Shown here piece by piece: positions 10,601-15,850 of a stretch of 15,850 nucleotides of DNA (its first letter is position 1; every line of letters begins with the position of its first letter). The translations under genes and the position numbers were made by a program. This DNA is from Ettlia oleoabundans (taxonomy: Eukaryota; Chlorophyta; Chlorophyceae; Chlamydomonadales): NCBI GenBank assembly GCA_019693395.1, contig JAAMXP010001739.1, positions 1 to 15,850 of the forward strand. Direction: 5' to 3'. The notes under the pieces are model-generated. The model was not told where the DNA came from. It did no database searches and saw nothing but the letters and a program-made list of their open reading frames with translations.

Positions 10601-13177
10601 GTCCACCAGTAAAAAGCGCCTCAACTGCTGCGGAAGTACAACTCTTTTACACTTTGCAAACTTTGTGCGTGGGCATGCAGGCTGGCGCTCAGCACCCAGC
10701 AAGCTCCATCGCCGCACCTCATCCGCAACCATGGAAAGCCTCAGCAGGCAGAGCACGCTGGGAGGCTCTGCGACGGCTGCTGCAGCTGCCGCTGCTGCGG
10801 AAGCCTCGCTGCTCGACGCGGCAGCGGAGACGGCTGCTGCGCTGTCGGGAGCTGTCCCTGGCGGTAGCGCTGCCAGCAATGCCAGCGGCGGCAGCCCGAG
10901 CATAACCTTTCATCTGCAGCGCTTCAGCGCCTCTGGAATCAGCCACCTACAACGAACCAGCGCCACTGCCCTACTGTTCGAGGCCGGCGGCTTAGTTGCC
11001 GCTTCAGCGGCGGCAAGCGCTGCTGGCAGCACGTTCCTGGGGTCGGCAGGCAGTACAATCCTGGGGAGCCGCTTGTACCGCCCCTTCTCCAGCACCAGCC
11101 TCGCCAACTCAGAAGAGAGTGTGAGTGTGCGACCGCAGATGCCTGAGTAACTGCTCAACTGCGCTTGCCCAAGGGCGACATAATTGCCCTCATGAGCCAG
11201 CTGGCTATGTTTCACAGCTGGGTGCCACTGCGTCCCGGGTTGCCACCTGTAAAGCGCCTCGCCTCGCCTCTTGCACCCAGCCTGCTGTGACTACCACCCC
11301 TCCTGCCCATACTCGTTGCAGGTGGCAGTCCACGTTGCCGCCCCGCCACACCGCAAGGTTCGCTTTGTGCATGTAAAGATCAACCGGGCGCACTGCCGAG
11401 CCACCTACGAGGGCTACCCACTGTGAGTGTACAACAGGGGTGGGGAAGAGGCACATTGATTGTATGCAGCCTGCACCCTCAACCAGCACGCCTGCAACCA
11501 ATGCATGTTGGGCATTGTACTGCGCACACGCCATGACATGCCCACGGCGATGGGCTGAGGCCCTTTTGTCACATCTGGCCATCATGAGTACCCTCACAGC
11601 TCTGCGACACCCTACACTTGCCCTGCCGTCACAACCTTGCCGCTTTTCTGCCCCGTGGTTTTGCCGCAGCACCTTCAACGACTTGAAGCTCGTGATTGAC
11701 AACCGCACCTACACCAACATAGAGGGGCGCTGGAGGGACCTTTTCAACAAACTCAAGGTAGGTAAAGTTGGGAATTGGTTAGGGATTGGTTGCAAAACGT
11801 TGAATGAGACAGAATGCGGTGTTGACTGTTGACTCCCTGCGTACCATCGCAGACAGAAGAGCTTGCTGTGTTGTTGTGCCTCCCTCTTTAACCCCCTCCC
11901 ATACACACCACCACACCACCACAGCCTACCCCACCCCGCTTGCCCCTGAACCGCAGTGGGACATTGTCAAGTCGGTGGTGAAGAGCGTGGCTGGGCTGCA
12001 GGGCCGCAAGTTCAAGGTGAGCTGTTGGCCACTGTGTTGTTCTCTGATCTGCTGTGCTGTGCTGTTCTGTGCTGTACCTCAACCCCAACCGCCTGTGTCT
12101 GAAGTTGCTTGCTCCAAACCTTCTTTCTTTCCAGGAGCTTTTGCCTGCGGGTATGTCTGGGGAGGACCCAGAGGGGAGCTCGCGGCGCAAGGCAGGCCTG
12201 TTTGCTCAGGTGGGTGGGTTGGCTGGGAAGTGACTGAGCCTGGGTGGGCGGGTGGGGCACGAAGTGCGCGGCAAGTGCTTTGGGGGGGCAAATGAAATCA
12301 AGGCACTTAAACGGGAAAGACGGGGGCCAGGTAGCCTTGAAGCCTTGGCTTGGCGGTGGTGGTGCGATCATGGACCTGGCTGTTCGCTAGTGTGGTTCTA
12401 CGGTGTGTGCAGCTCCTGGTTCCCCAGTTGTCGCACTGGTGAAGAGATCCATTGGTGGTGCCCGCTGGCCTCTCATCTTATGTGCCAAGGCCTCACCTTC
12501 AGGAAGTGCCATCCCCCATGCAGCTGCAAGCCCTGGGCAAAGGGCGCAAGGATGGGGCGGGGTCCAGCGGGGGTGGCGGCGGTGTTGAGGCGGCGCCCTC
12601 TGAAGAAGATTTGCGGTCGCAGCACAAACGACGCATGCTGTTTGGGCAGATGCCACCGGTGGCGCCGCCCGGTGCCACGCAGAAATCTGCACCGCGTGTC
12701 AGCGACAGTGGCGGCAGCGCGGGAGCAGCGGCAGGATCCATGACGGCACAGTCGCCGAGAGAGGCGCCTGCACCACCAGCTGTCTCACCACTGGCACGGT
12801 CGGCTGCGGCAAGCGCCAGCAACACACCTCACGGGCCCTTGATTGTGGACGAGGTGGCAGGTGTCGGGGAAATTTACCCTGCGCCCCTTCCTCCCGGGCA
12901 CCTTGCAGCAGGGCTCCCAGCTGCTGCGCCCGCAGAAGCAAGCCCCTTCGCATCTGGCGCGTTTGGCAGCACAACATTGCCGGAACTCAGTCCACAGCCC
13001 TCACCCACCACATCAGCAGAGGCAGAAGTCGGCAGGGCTGAACTTGCGGCAGGTACCAGCAGCGCAGCTGCGGCTGGCGGCAGCAAGGGTCACCTGCCCA
13101 CCCCCCGCTGGGCTGCCAAGCTTGCCAGCAAGGCGCAGAAGGGCTTCAACAAGCTGCGAGACTCCCTGCAAGACTGA
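93..13177 (+). CDS. SABRE/KIP/FMP27/Hobbit (BLTP2) family bridge-like lipid-transfer protein, C-terminal ~1,615 residues, 36 exons, 5'-partial
   Basis: Members of this family are very long proteins that form a hydrophobic groove for phospholipid movement at ER contact sites. Plant SABRE and KINKY POLLEN are needed for polarised cell growth and cytokinesis. Proposed exons: 93-195, 485-529, 643-657, 870-920, 1133-1225, 1519-1627, 1904-1976, 2221-2431, 2673-2830, 3079-3152, 3409-3485, 3626-3715, 3967-4314, 4537-4635, 4852-4944, 5150-5268, 5701-5869, 6160-6283, 6471-6559, 6766-6913, 7223-7608, 7828-7867, 7957-8087, 8366-8417, 8643-8723, 8988-9076, 9295-9378, 9609-9706, 10035-10095, 10366-10486, 10681-11120, 11322-11422, 11670-11757, 11957-12016, 12135-12209, 12524-13177. 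Every junction keeps frame. Family-diagnostic blocks include ELTWLIQW, TDVDPDAP, HLTET...W/EYFFP, TYEGYP and AGLQGRKFK. Plant homologues are roughly 2,600 residues as I recall, so about 1,000 residues lie upstream. Least certain are the exon 2/3 and exon 22 ends. Family call is firm; individual boundaries are inferred without transcript data. Confidence 0.88.
1226..1518 (+). promoter_or_regulatory. GC-AG intron between exons 5 and 6
   Basis: The donor is CAGAAG/GCACGC and the acceptor CTACAG at 1513-1518. Both exons are phase 0 here, so the splice keeps frame and joins IGKLTQK to LCINVAAAP. In-frame reading beyond 1225 soon enters a non-family sequence ending in a stop near 1292, and no phase-0 GT donor fits well. 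The donor matches the AG/GC consensus only partly. Confidence 0.6.
1904..3715 (+). other. Exons 7-12: mid-protein segment with RDAVWGAVEHL motif
   Basis: Exon 7 contains PSFLKLPMHARSS, which takes the place of the plant YMPKAFL segment. Exon 8 (2221-2431) encodes a 70-residue stretch starting QQEATRSMTL and ending EEKMLDLLD. Exon 9 is a low-complexity P/G/S/A-rich linker. Exon 10 (3079-3152) is a clear family block, PLRVLISDCRVLVDRAARD followed by AVWGAV, comparable to the plant segment with NRDAVWSWV. Exon 11 adds EHLISAFTTSLDQQRQN, probably helical. Exon 12 is a Pro/Ser-rich 30-residue linker. Splice phases run 1-2-0-2-1-0-0 and match at each joint. Between the conserved blocks this region is poorly conserved, so exon 9 and exon 12 rest mainly on open frame and splice consensus. 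Confidence 0.75.
3192..3220 (+). repeat. Perfect 9-bp inverted repeat in intron 10
   Basis: CCCCATGCT at 3192-3200 and AGCATGGGG at 3212-3220 are exact reverse complements separated by 11 nt. It lies inside intron 10 (3153-3408), away from both splice sites. It could form a small RNA hairpin, but a single 9-bp repeat may arise by chance in 16 kb. Confidence 0.6.
3855..3880 (+). repeat. Short direct repeat in intron 12
   Basis: The 12-mer ACTAGCCCAGGA occurs at 3855-3866 and again at 3869-3880, a period of 14 nt. It is in the intron 3716-3966 and looks like a small local duplication with no evident function. Confidence 0.7.
3967..4314 (+). other. Exon 13: 116-residue acidic, Gln-rich disordered linker
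   Basis: A single phase-0 exon flanked by CTGCAG and CAG/GTGAGC. It starts LQRQVSESQSQRG, passes through a Ser/Gly/Pro/Thr-rich part, then DELLNLLLQQRQAEEE (likely helical), an Arg/Asp mixed-charge stretch, and ends in a run of Asp/Glu (DEEDEDDDGPDEQ). It sits between the RDAVW block and the Apt1-like block, where plant homologues also have a variable loop. I see no catalytic motif; it is best read as a flexible, charged insertion. Confidence 0.8.
4537..6283 (+). other. Exons 14-18: start of the Apt1/Golgi-body-localisation-type domain (TDVDP block)
   Basis: Exon 14 gives QLKYIVEVKDLQIACEAE and exon 15 gives GRLLLAARSGRL, matching the family pattern for a beta-strand pair (plant: FMVNV...PQFNLHSE...GRFLLAA). 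Exon 16 (5150-5268) contains VSAYIITQTDVDPDAP followed by MLWL, the most diagnostic piece of this half (plant: VQAHVAPTDVDPGA...WL). Exon 17 begins RIFEPIQISLRHSK, then a Ser/Asn/Arg-rich loop, then GEELVLQ. Exon 18 ends the block with VPEVLAVMDGCEFEVLVDV, equivalent to the plant segment ending in FQVMLDVL. The exon 15/16 intron is GC-AG (4945-5149). Confidence 0.85.
4945..5149 (+). promoter_or_regulatory. GC-AG intron between exons 15 and 16
   Basis: The donor GAGCAG/GCAAGC is a near-perfect match to the GC-type consensus AG/GCAAGT, and the acceptor is TTTCGCAG at 5142-5149. The splice joins LLMEQ to VSAYIITQTDVDP in phase 0, exactly across a conserved family block, so the boundaries are well constrained. 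Confidence 0.88.
6471..8087 (+). other. Exons 19-23: helical/coiled-coil segment with a 128-residue Ala/Gln-rich insertion
   Basis: Exon 19 (ELEGDEVEAARQLYALLRQQ...) looks like an amphipathic helix, as in the plant ELAKINLEKK region. Exon 20 (6766-6913) contains LRTSLGLQAFVSQLAP and ends MQYNTA at a GC donor. Exon 21 (7223-7608) is long and Ala/Gln/Glu-rich with short Gln runs, ending YESVEKAKGCLLALK. Exon 22 (7828-7867) encodes AQAQFASQLQKAC. Exon 23 contains LLADLQAVARKRQQKRSASR then MRLQLDRVVWQM, matching plant YAMRISLQINKVVWGM. The donor of exon 22 is ambiguous: GC donor after 7867, or a weak GT donor a little downstream near 7892. Exon 21 is likely a lineage-specific disordered loop. Confidence 0.72.
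6914..7222 (+). promoter_or_regulatory. GC-AG intron between exons 20 and 21
   Basis: The donor ACGGCAG/GCGAGA resembles a GT donor with T replaced by C. The acceptor is CCCGCAG at 7216-7222. Exon 20 leaves one base (G) and exon 21 supplies CC, giving GCC (Ala) and the join MQYNTA-A-ELAVAMREH. No GT donor in the required phase exists near the end of exon 20, whose frame stops at TAA 6937-6939. Confidence 0.75.
8366..9706 (+). other. Exons 24-28: conserved WNP / HLTE / EYFFP block
   Basis: This is the strongest family match in the window. Exon 24 begins ASIRHLTLDKFKNKDHSG. Exon 25 has SAKFVIGRIEVLDSQG, exon 26 VILSVWNPDASWERDDMLRV, exon 27 THVIYEHLDVIVHPIAFHLT then ETIAVAFW, and exon 28 EYFFPREDESKARA. 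Plant SABRE carries the same order (INDMIYDFDRDYKD...FTTKYFVVRN...LLSAWNPPPEW...MLRV...VEIYPLKIHLTET...MWEYFFPEEE, from memory). Splice phases 0-1-1-0-0-2 all match. After EYFFP the exon becomes Ala-rich, marking the end of the block. The exon 25 tail (VLGPGPGIGPG) is a short Gly/Pro loop. Confidence 0.92.
9940..9978 (+). repeat. Short direct repeat in intron 28
   Basis: CCGTGACAA followed by an ACTA-like end occurs at about 9940-9954 and again at 9963-9977, a period of 23 nt with two or so mismatches. It is in the intron 9707-10034 and appears to be a decayed tandem duplication. Confidence 0.6.
10035..11120 (+). other. Exons 29-31: Ser/Ala/Gly-rich linker before the terminal domain
   Basis: Exon 29 (RSTTALPTELTSSQQSSPLA) and exon 30 (GSPKRRTAQLPAGDSS...) are Ser/Gln/Pro-rich. 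Exon 31 (10681-11120) is 440 nt long and starts GWRSAPSKLHRRTSS, contains an eight-residue alanine run inside SATAAAAAAAAEAS, several Gly/Ser/Ala repeats such as GSTFLGSAGSTILGS, and ends SLANSEES. Plant homologues have a variable Ser/basic region at the same place between EYFFP and the terminal block. The coding call rests on a long open frame with matching phases on both sides (2-0-1-0) and codon content typical of the rest of the gene. Confidence 0.8.
11322..12209 (+). other. Exons 32-35: C-terminal conserved block of the SABRE/Apt1 family
   Basis: Exon 32 encodes KVRFVHVKINRAHCRATYEG followed by YPL, exon 33 TFNDLKLVIDNRTYTNIEGR then WRDLFNKLK, exon 34 WDIVKSVVKSVAGLQGRKFK, and exon 35 ELLPAGMSGEDPEGSS. 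Plant and fungal members end with the same order: a beta strand, a V/ATYEG turn, DL.L..D, a G.W..LF...K segment, then an amphipathic helix W.(V/L)KSV.G.QGKKFK. Phases 0-2-0-0-0 match and all four introns are GT-AG. The block is likely structural at the end of the lipid-transfer bridge, which in homologues contacts the acceptor membrane or partner proteins; that role is inferred from family knowledge. Confidence 0.92.
12051..12075 (+). repeat. Imperfect GCTGT microsatellite in intron 34
   Basis: Four to five copies of GCTGT, one interrupted (GCTGT GCTGT GCTGT TCTGT GCTGT). It lies in the short intron 12017-12134. Confidence 0.75.
12503..13177 (+). other. Exon 36: low-complexity C-terminal tail with terminal basic helix, stop TGA
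   Basis: The final exon begins at 12524 (after ATGCAG) or at 12503 (after TTCAG); both are in frame and the longer form adds the seven residues EVPSPMQ. It starts LQALGKGRKDGAGSSGGGGG, then SEEDLRSQHKRRMLFGQM, a long Ala/Ser/Pro-rich disordered stretch, and ends WAAKLASKAQKGFNKLRDS then LQD before TGA. The last ~20 residues form a basic amphipathic helix that could bind membrane. Plant homologues also end in a variable basic and Ser-rich tail. No further exon is needed. Confidence 0.82.
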
Positions 13178-13728
13178 GACTACTCCGTGCCCTTGGAGCT
13201 GGCTTTCAAGTTGCTCGGGTGCCCCTGGAGCCGCCTGCTAGAGGGAGAAGTAGCGTGCCTGGCATGTGGGGGGTTGCCAGTGTAGCAGCATGAGGCAGCT
13301 GCACAAGCAGATGCGCTACCAAGAGTGGCTGGGCGGACCATGTTTCCTTTGCACACTGAAAACTCAACTTCGAAACCCAACATGCCGTTAGTCTGTGTTG
13401 AACTTAATCTGTGCTGTTTATAACCTGATTCCATCTCATCCATTTTGCCCATGCACTGCTGCTGTATCAGAAGCCAACACCTTGAGCAAGCCAGCATTCA
13501 GGTGTAACCATCAACTCACCTATCCAATCTTCCACTGCACCATATCACAGATTTGTGTCCAAGGCAGAAGCGCTATGTTTGTAGCAGGTAGGGTTCTTCG
13601 ACATGCAGACGTGGCACCAGCTCTCGGAAGAAACTTCACCACATGCGACATGATCACGCGTGATTCTGAGGCTCGACACACTCCTCTACAGATTTAATAC
13701 GTTGAGGCTGCACACGCGCTGTTTGAAG
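13178..13728 (+). other. Intergenic: 3' UTR of the lipid-transfer gene and presumed promoter/5' UTR of the PA-TM-RING gene
   Basis: These 551 bases separate the TGA of the first gene from the ATG of the second. No reading frame here looks coding. The first ~340 bases probably form the 3' UTR, ending soon after the TGTAA at 13503-13507. The remaining ~200 bases would hold the promoter and 5' UTR of the downstream gene; I see no clear TATA box or other recognisable element. Confidence 0.65.
13503..13507 (+). terminator. Probable TGTAA polyadenylation signal
   Basis: Green algae such as Chlamydomonas and trebouxiophytes use TGTAA, usually 10-20 nt before the cleavage site, in place of AATAAA. 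One TGTAA lies 326 nt after the stop codon of the lipid-transfer gene, in the sequence CAGGTGTAACCATC. I did not see another on this strand in the intergenic region, and the cleavage site is unproven. Confidence 0.6.
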
Positions 13729-15850
13729 ATGGCGACGCGCGGGTACAGCCCCCGAGGGACGGGAGCGGCTCTGCTGCTGCTTTGCTGCTGCCCCGCCTTC
13801 TGCTCCGCAATGGTAGTGATGCAGGTACTAATGCGGCGCTGCACTCCCCTCTGCTTGCCCTCGTCCCGCACCTCGGCGCGTTCCAGGTGGAGCAGCGCGT
13901 TCTGTCGCTCGCACAATTGTCAGTGCATTGAGCCAAGGGTTGGATAGCGGCGGGACCGCGGCGGGACGTTTGCGGAGGTCCTACAGCTAGTGGTGCTGGC
14001 AGCACCCTCTCGCCTGCTTCACGGCGGCACCCAAATTATCCCCTCGCTGCACCCCTCTCTTTCCTCTTGCAGACTGGCAACTTCAGCCTGGAGTTCCCTT
14101 CACTGCCAGCAGACTTTGGACCCCCCATCCCACCTGAGGGCATCAGCGGACTGCTGCTGGAGGCGCAGCCACCCGATGCCTGCACCGAGCTCAAGCCGCC
14201 ACCGATCAAGGCGGGGACACCTTGGGTGGCGCTCATTGCCCGCAGCCAGCAGAAAGATGGCTGCACTTTTGACATCAAGGTGAGCAGGGGCAAGCCATCC
14301 AGCGGGCAGAGCGTTTGCAGTGTGTCAAACTGCGTGCCAACAGGTCTACTGGCGCTACCAGCAGCTCCGCACCTTTTCAGCCCTGCTTTTTTACACTTGA
14401 CTGTACTCAAGCTCCAAAATCTGTTTCCGGAATCCAACTGTCCGACGAAGCAGGTGGCTCACGCCGCAGCAGCGGGTGCAATTGCAGCTATTGTTCATGA
14501 TGATGTTTTCGAGCCACTCATACTTATGGCAAAGGTACGGCTGGGGTGAAGGCGGTACAGCTGAGCATTGGGCGAAGCGTGTGCAGCTGGGCAAGAACGC
14601 GCTGCATGGCTGTCTGGTGCCCTGCCCTTGCTCCTGTCTGTGCCCGAACACCCTAAATCTGAACCCGATACCTGTCCCTGCCTGCCTCAACTCAACTTGA
14701 TTTGACCAGCTGCCTGGTGAATTCCGTTGCTGCAGGACCCTCGCCACCCTGACCCCTTCATCCCCTCCGCCTTTGTCACCCAGAAGAGCGGCATCCTCAT
14801 GGGTCGCCTCATGGTGCAGGGAGAGACGGTGAGGTGGCGCTGGGTAGGAGCCAACTATAGCACACACCTCACCCGTTGTTGAAACTGGTTTTTATTGCAC
14901 CCTAATTTGTTGCACGTCGCTGCTGTGCATGTTGCAGCATGCATAGCAGCAGTAGGGGTGTCATCCTAGTGCCCTCTTAACATACAGGCATCATCCTTGT
15001 TCACTGTTGGCATTTTGCCTGGCTACACGTTAGGCATTGATTCTTCTACTCACCTCAGCCAAGTCCTACCCGGCTGCTGCCTGTTGTAGGTGGTCACCAT
15101 CACCCCGCTGAGCGAGGCATTGTGGCTGAGCATGGTGATGTCGGCGGCGGCGGGATTCCTGGCAGTGAACGTTGTTCTGGGTGCACTTTGGATTGTGCGG
15201 CGCCAGCATGCAGCCGCAACAGGTGAGCAGGTGGATGGCTGGGTGATGCTCGATGTTGACGAGGCACATGAGGTGGGTTGCCATATGCATGGAAAGTTTG
15301 CGCTGCTGGTTGGCTGCGTAAGGTTCCTTTTGCTTTGTCCAAATGCCATAGCTTGTTTGTATGTGCAGCATGTTGATGCCAACGTGCTGCGCTTTCATTA
15401 TGCTGCGCAATCATTACCTGCACCCCTCTTTTCTGGCCCGTACCTCGACCCGCGTGCCCGCAGGAGGCGGCACTGGGTCACGCCCTCAGCAGCGGCAGGG
15501 CATGACGGCTTCAGAGATTCGAGCGCTGCCCATCATTGTGTACGAGGAGCCCACGCCGGCTGCAAGCACTGCTGGGGGCACAGCCGGCTCGGCTGCCTCG
15601 TCAGCCGGCGGCGGCAATGCGGGTTGGGAAGATGAGGAGGAGCCGGAGACGGAGGGGCTGCAGCACCCAGGTGGGCTGGCTGACCGCTAACAGTGAATCT
15701 GGACGCTATATTGCTGTTGCAAGCTGCATGTATGTTGTGCAGTCTTTGTGCAACTTCTTGCCGCCCTAGCTTCTCAGACTTCCGATCAAGGCACTCATCA
15801 CTGACAGCCCTCAGGCACCCACCCACCCCCCAGCTCAGGCACGTCTCACT
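13729..15850 (+). CDS. PA-TM-RING type E3 ubiquitin ligase (RNF13/RNF167/RMR-like), 3'-partial, RING beyond window
   Basis: Proposed exons: 13729-13824, 14073-14279, 14454-14534, 14736-14828, 15090-15222, 15464-15670, with phases matching throughout (0-0-0-0-1-1), giving 272 residues so far. Residues 1-27 form a signal peptide (hydrophobic AALLLLCCCPAFCSA, likely cleaved after CSA). Residues ~36-160 are a protease-associated domain: FPSLPADFG, C69 and C96 (probable disulfide), WVALIAR, CTFDIKVAHAAAAGAIAAI, VHDD and IPSAFVTQKSG. Residues 170-195 form one transmembrane helix followed by RR. MTASEIRALPIIVYEE (217-232) matches the conserved segment just before the RING-H2 domain in RNF13/RNF167 and plant RMRs, then comes an acidic linker. 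Such proteins ubiquitinate targets at endosomes/lysosomes or act as vacuolar sorting receptors. The RING is not seen, so ligase activity is inferred. The start is the first in-frame ATG (AAGATGG). Confidence 0.85.
14280..14453 (+). other. Stop-free 174-nt intron inside the PA domain, with NAGNAG acceptor
   Basis: Donor AAG/GTGAGC follows CTFDIK and the acceptor precedes VAHAAAAGA, where PA domains read FD(I/V)KV.NAQ.AGA without a gap. The intron length is a multiple of three and the frame stays open, so retention would insert 58 residues. The acceptor is a tandem AAGCAG (14448-14453); use of the first AG would add one Gln. Confidence 0.7.
14919..14950 (+). repeat. 13-bp inverted repeat (hairpin) in an intron of the PA-TM-RING gene
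   Basis: GCTGCTGTGCATG at 14919-14931 pairs with CATGCATAGCAGC at 14938-14950, with one G-U pair when transcribed and a 6-nt loop (TTGCAG). It lies in the intron 14829-15089. As RNA it would be a stable short stem-loop. It is shorter than typical plant or algal miRNA precursors. Confidence 0.65.
15671..15850 (+). other. Intron after exon 6 of the PA-TM-RING gene, possibly with a partial next exon at the window edge
   Basis: The donor CCCAG/GTGGGC at 15671 ends exon 6 in phase 1; reading through reaches TAA at 15688-15690 after only six more codons. Candidate acceptors are the CAG near 15813 and one near 15836, both close to the edge. Too little sequence remains to see a C-x2-C RING signature, so I do not assign an exon. 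Confidence 0.5.

Noticed and set aside
10581..10680. Additional exon (DPITNLSTSKKRLNCC...) before exon 31
   Set aside because: It needs phase 0 at the acceptor while exon 30 ends in phase 1; in the correct phase it hits TAA after nine codons. The acceptor at 10680 fits instead.

Overview
This window looks like nuclear DNA from a green alga, most likely a trebouxiophyte-type chlorophyte. The support is a GC-rich sequence with dense introns (about 36 coding exons in 13 kb, mostly 15-440 nt, separated by introns of about 90-430 nt), plant-lineage protein families, Ala/Ser/Gln-rich linkers, and a TGTAA polyadenylation-type signal after the first gene. I see no bacterial operon structure, rRNA, tRNA, CRISPR array or intact transposon. 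The assignment to lineage is an inference from these traits.

Bases 1-13177 (+ strand) carry the 3' part of one very large gene for a SABRE / KINKY POLLEN / APT1 / FMP27 / Hobbit (BLTP2) family bridge-like lipid-transfer protein. The 5' end lies upstream of the window. I could join 36 exons whose splice phases agree from one exon to the next. They encode about 1,615 C-terminal residues ending in a TGA at 13175-13177. Conserved blocks appear in the order expected for the family: the region after the GFWDK motif (exons 1-6), the TDVDP block (exons 14-16), an (E/A/R)-rich helical segment (exons 19-23), the WNP / HLTE / EYFFP block (exons 24-28) and the terminal TYEGYP / GRWRDLF / VAGLQGRKFK block (exons 32-35). 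Poorly conserved low-complexity linkers lie between them.

Bases 13178-13728 are intergenic: the 3' UTR of the first gene with a TGTAA at 13503-13507, then the presumed promoter and 5' UTR of the next gene.

Bases 13729-15850 (+ strand) carry the 5' part of a second gene, a PA-TM-RING type membrane E3 ubiquitin ligase (RNF13/RNF167/plant RMR-like). Signal peptide, protease-associated domain, transmembrane helix and the juxtamembrane MTASEIRALP motif are all visible. The RING-H2 exon(s) should lie just past the window edge. The two genes are co-oriented neighbours. Both products belong to the endomembrane system, but nothing in the sequence shows that they work together.

The points most worth checking are three or four GC-AG introns in the lipid-transfer gene, an unresolved microexon junction near 485-657, and a stop-free, frame-preserving 174-nt intron with a tandem acceptor inside the PA domain of the second gene. 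I found no convincing new biological system.
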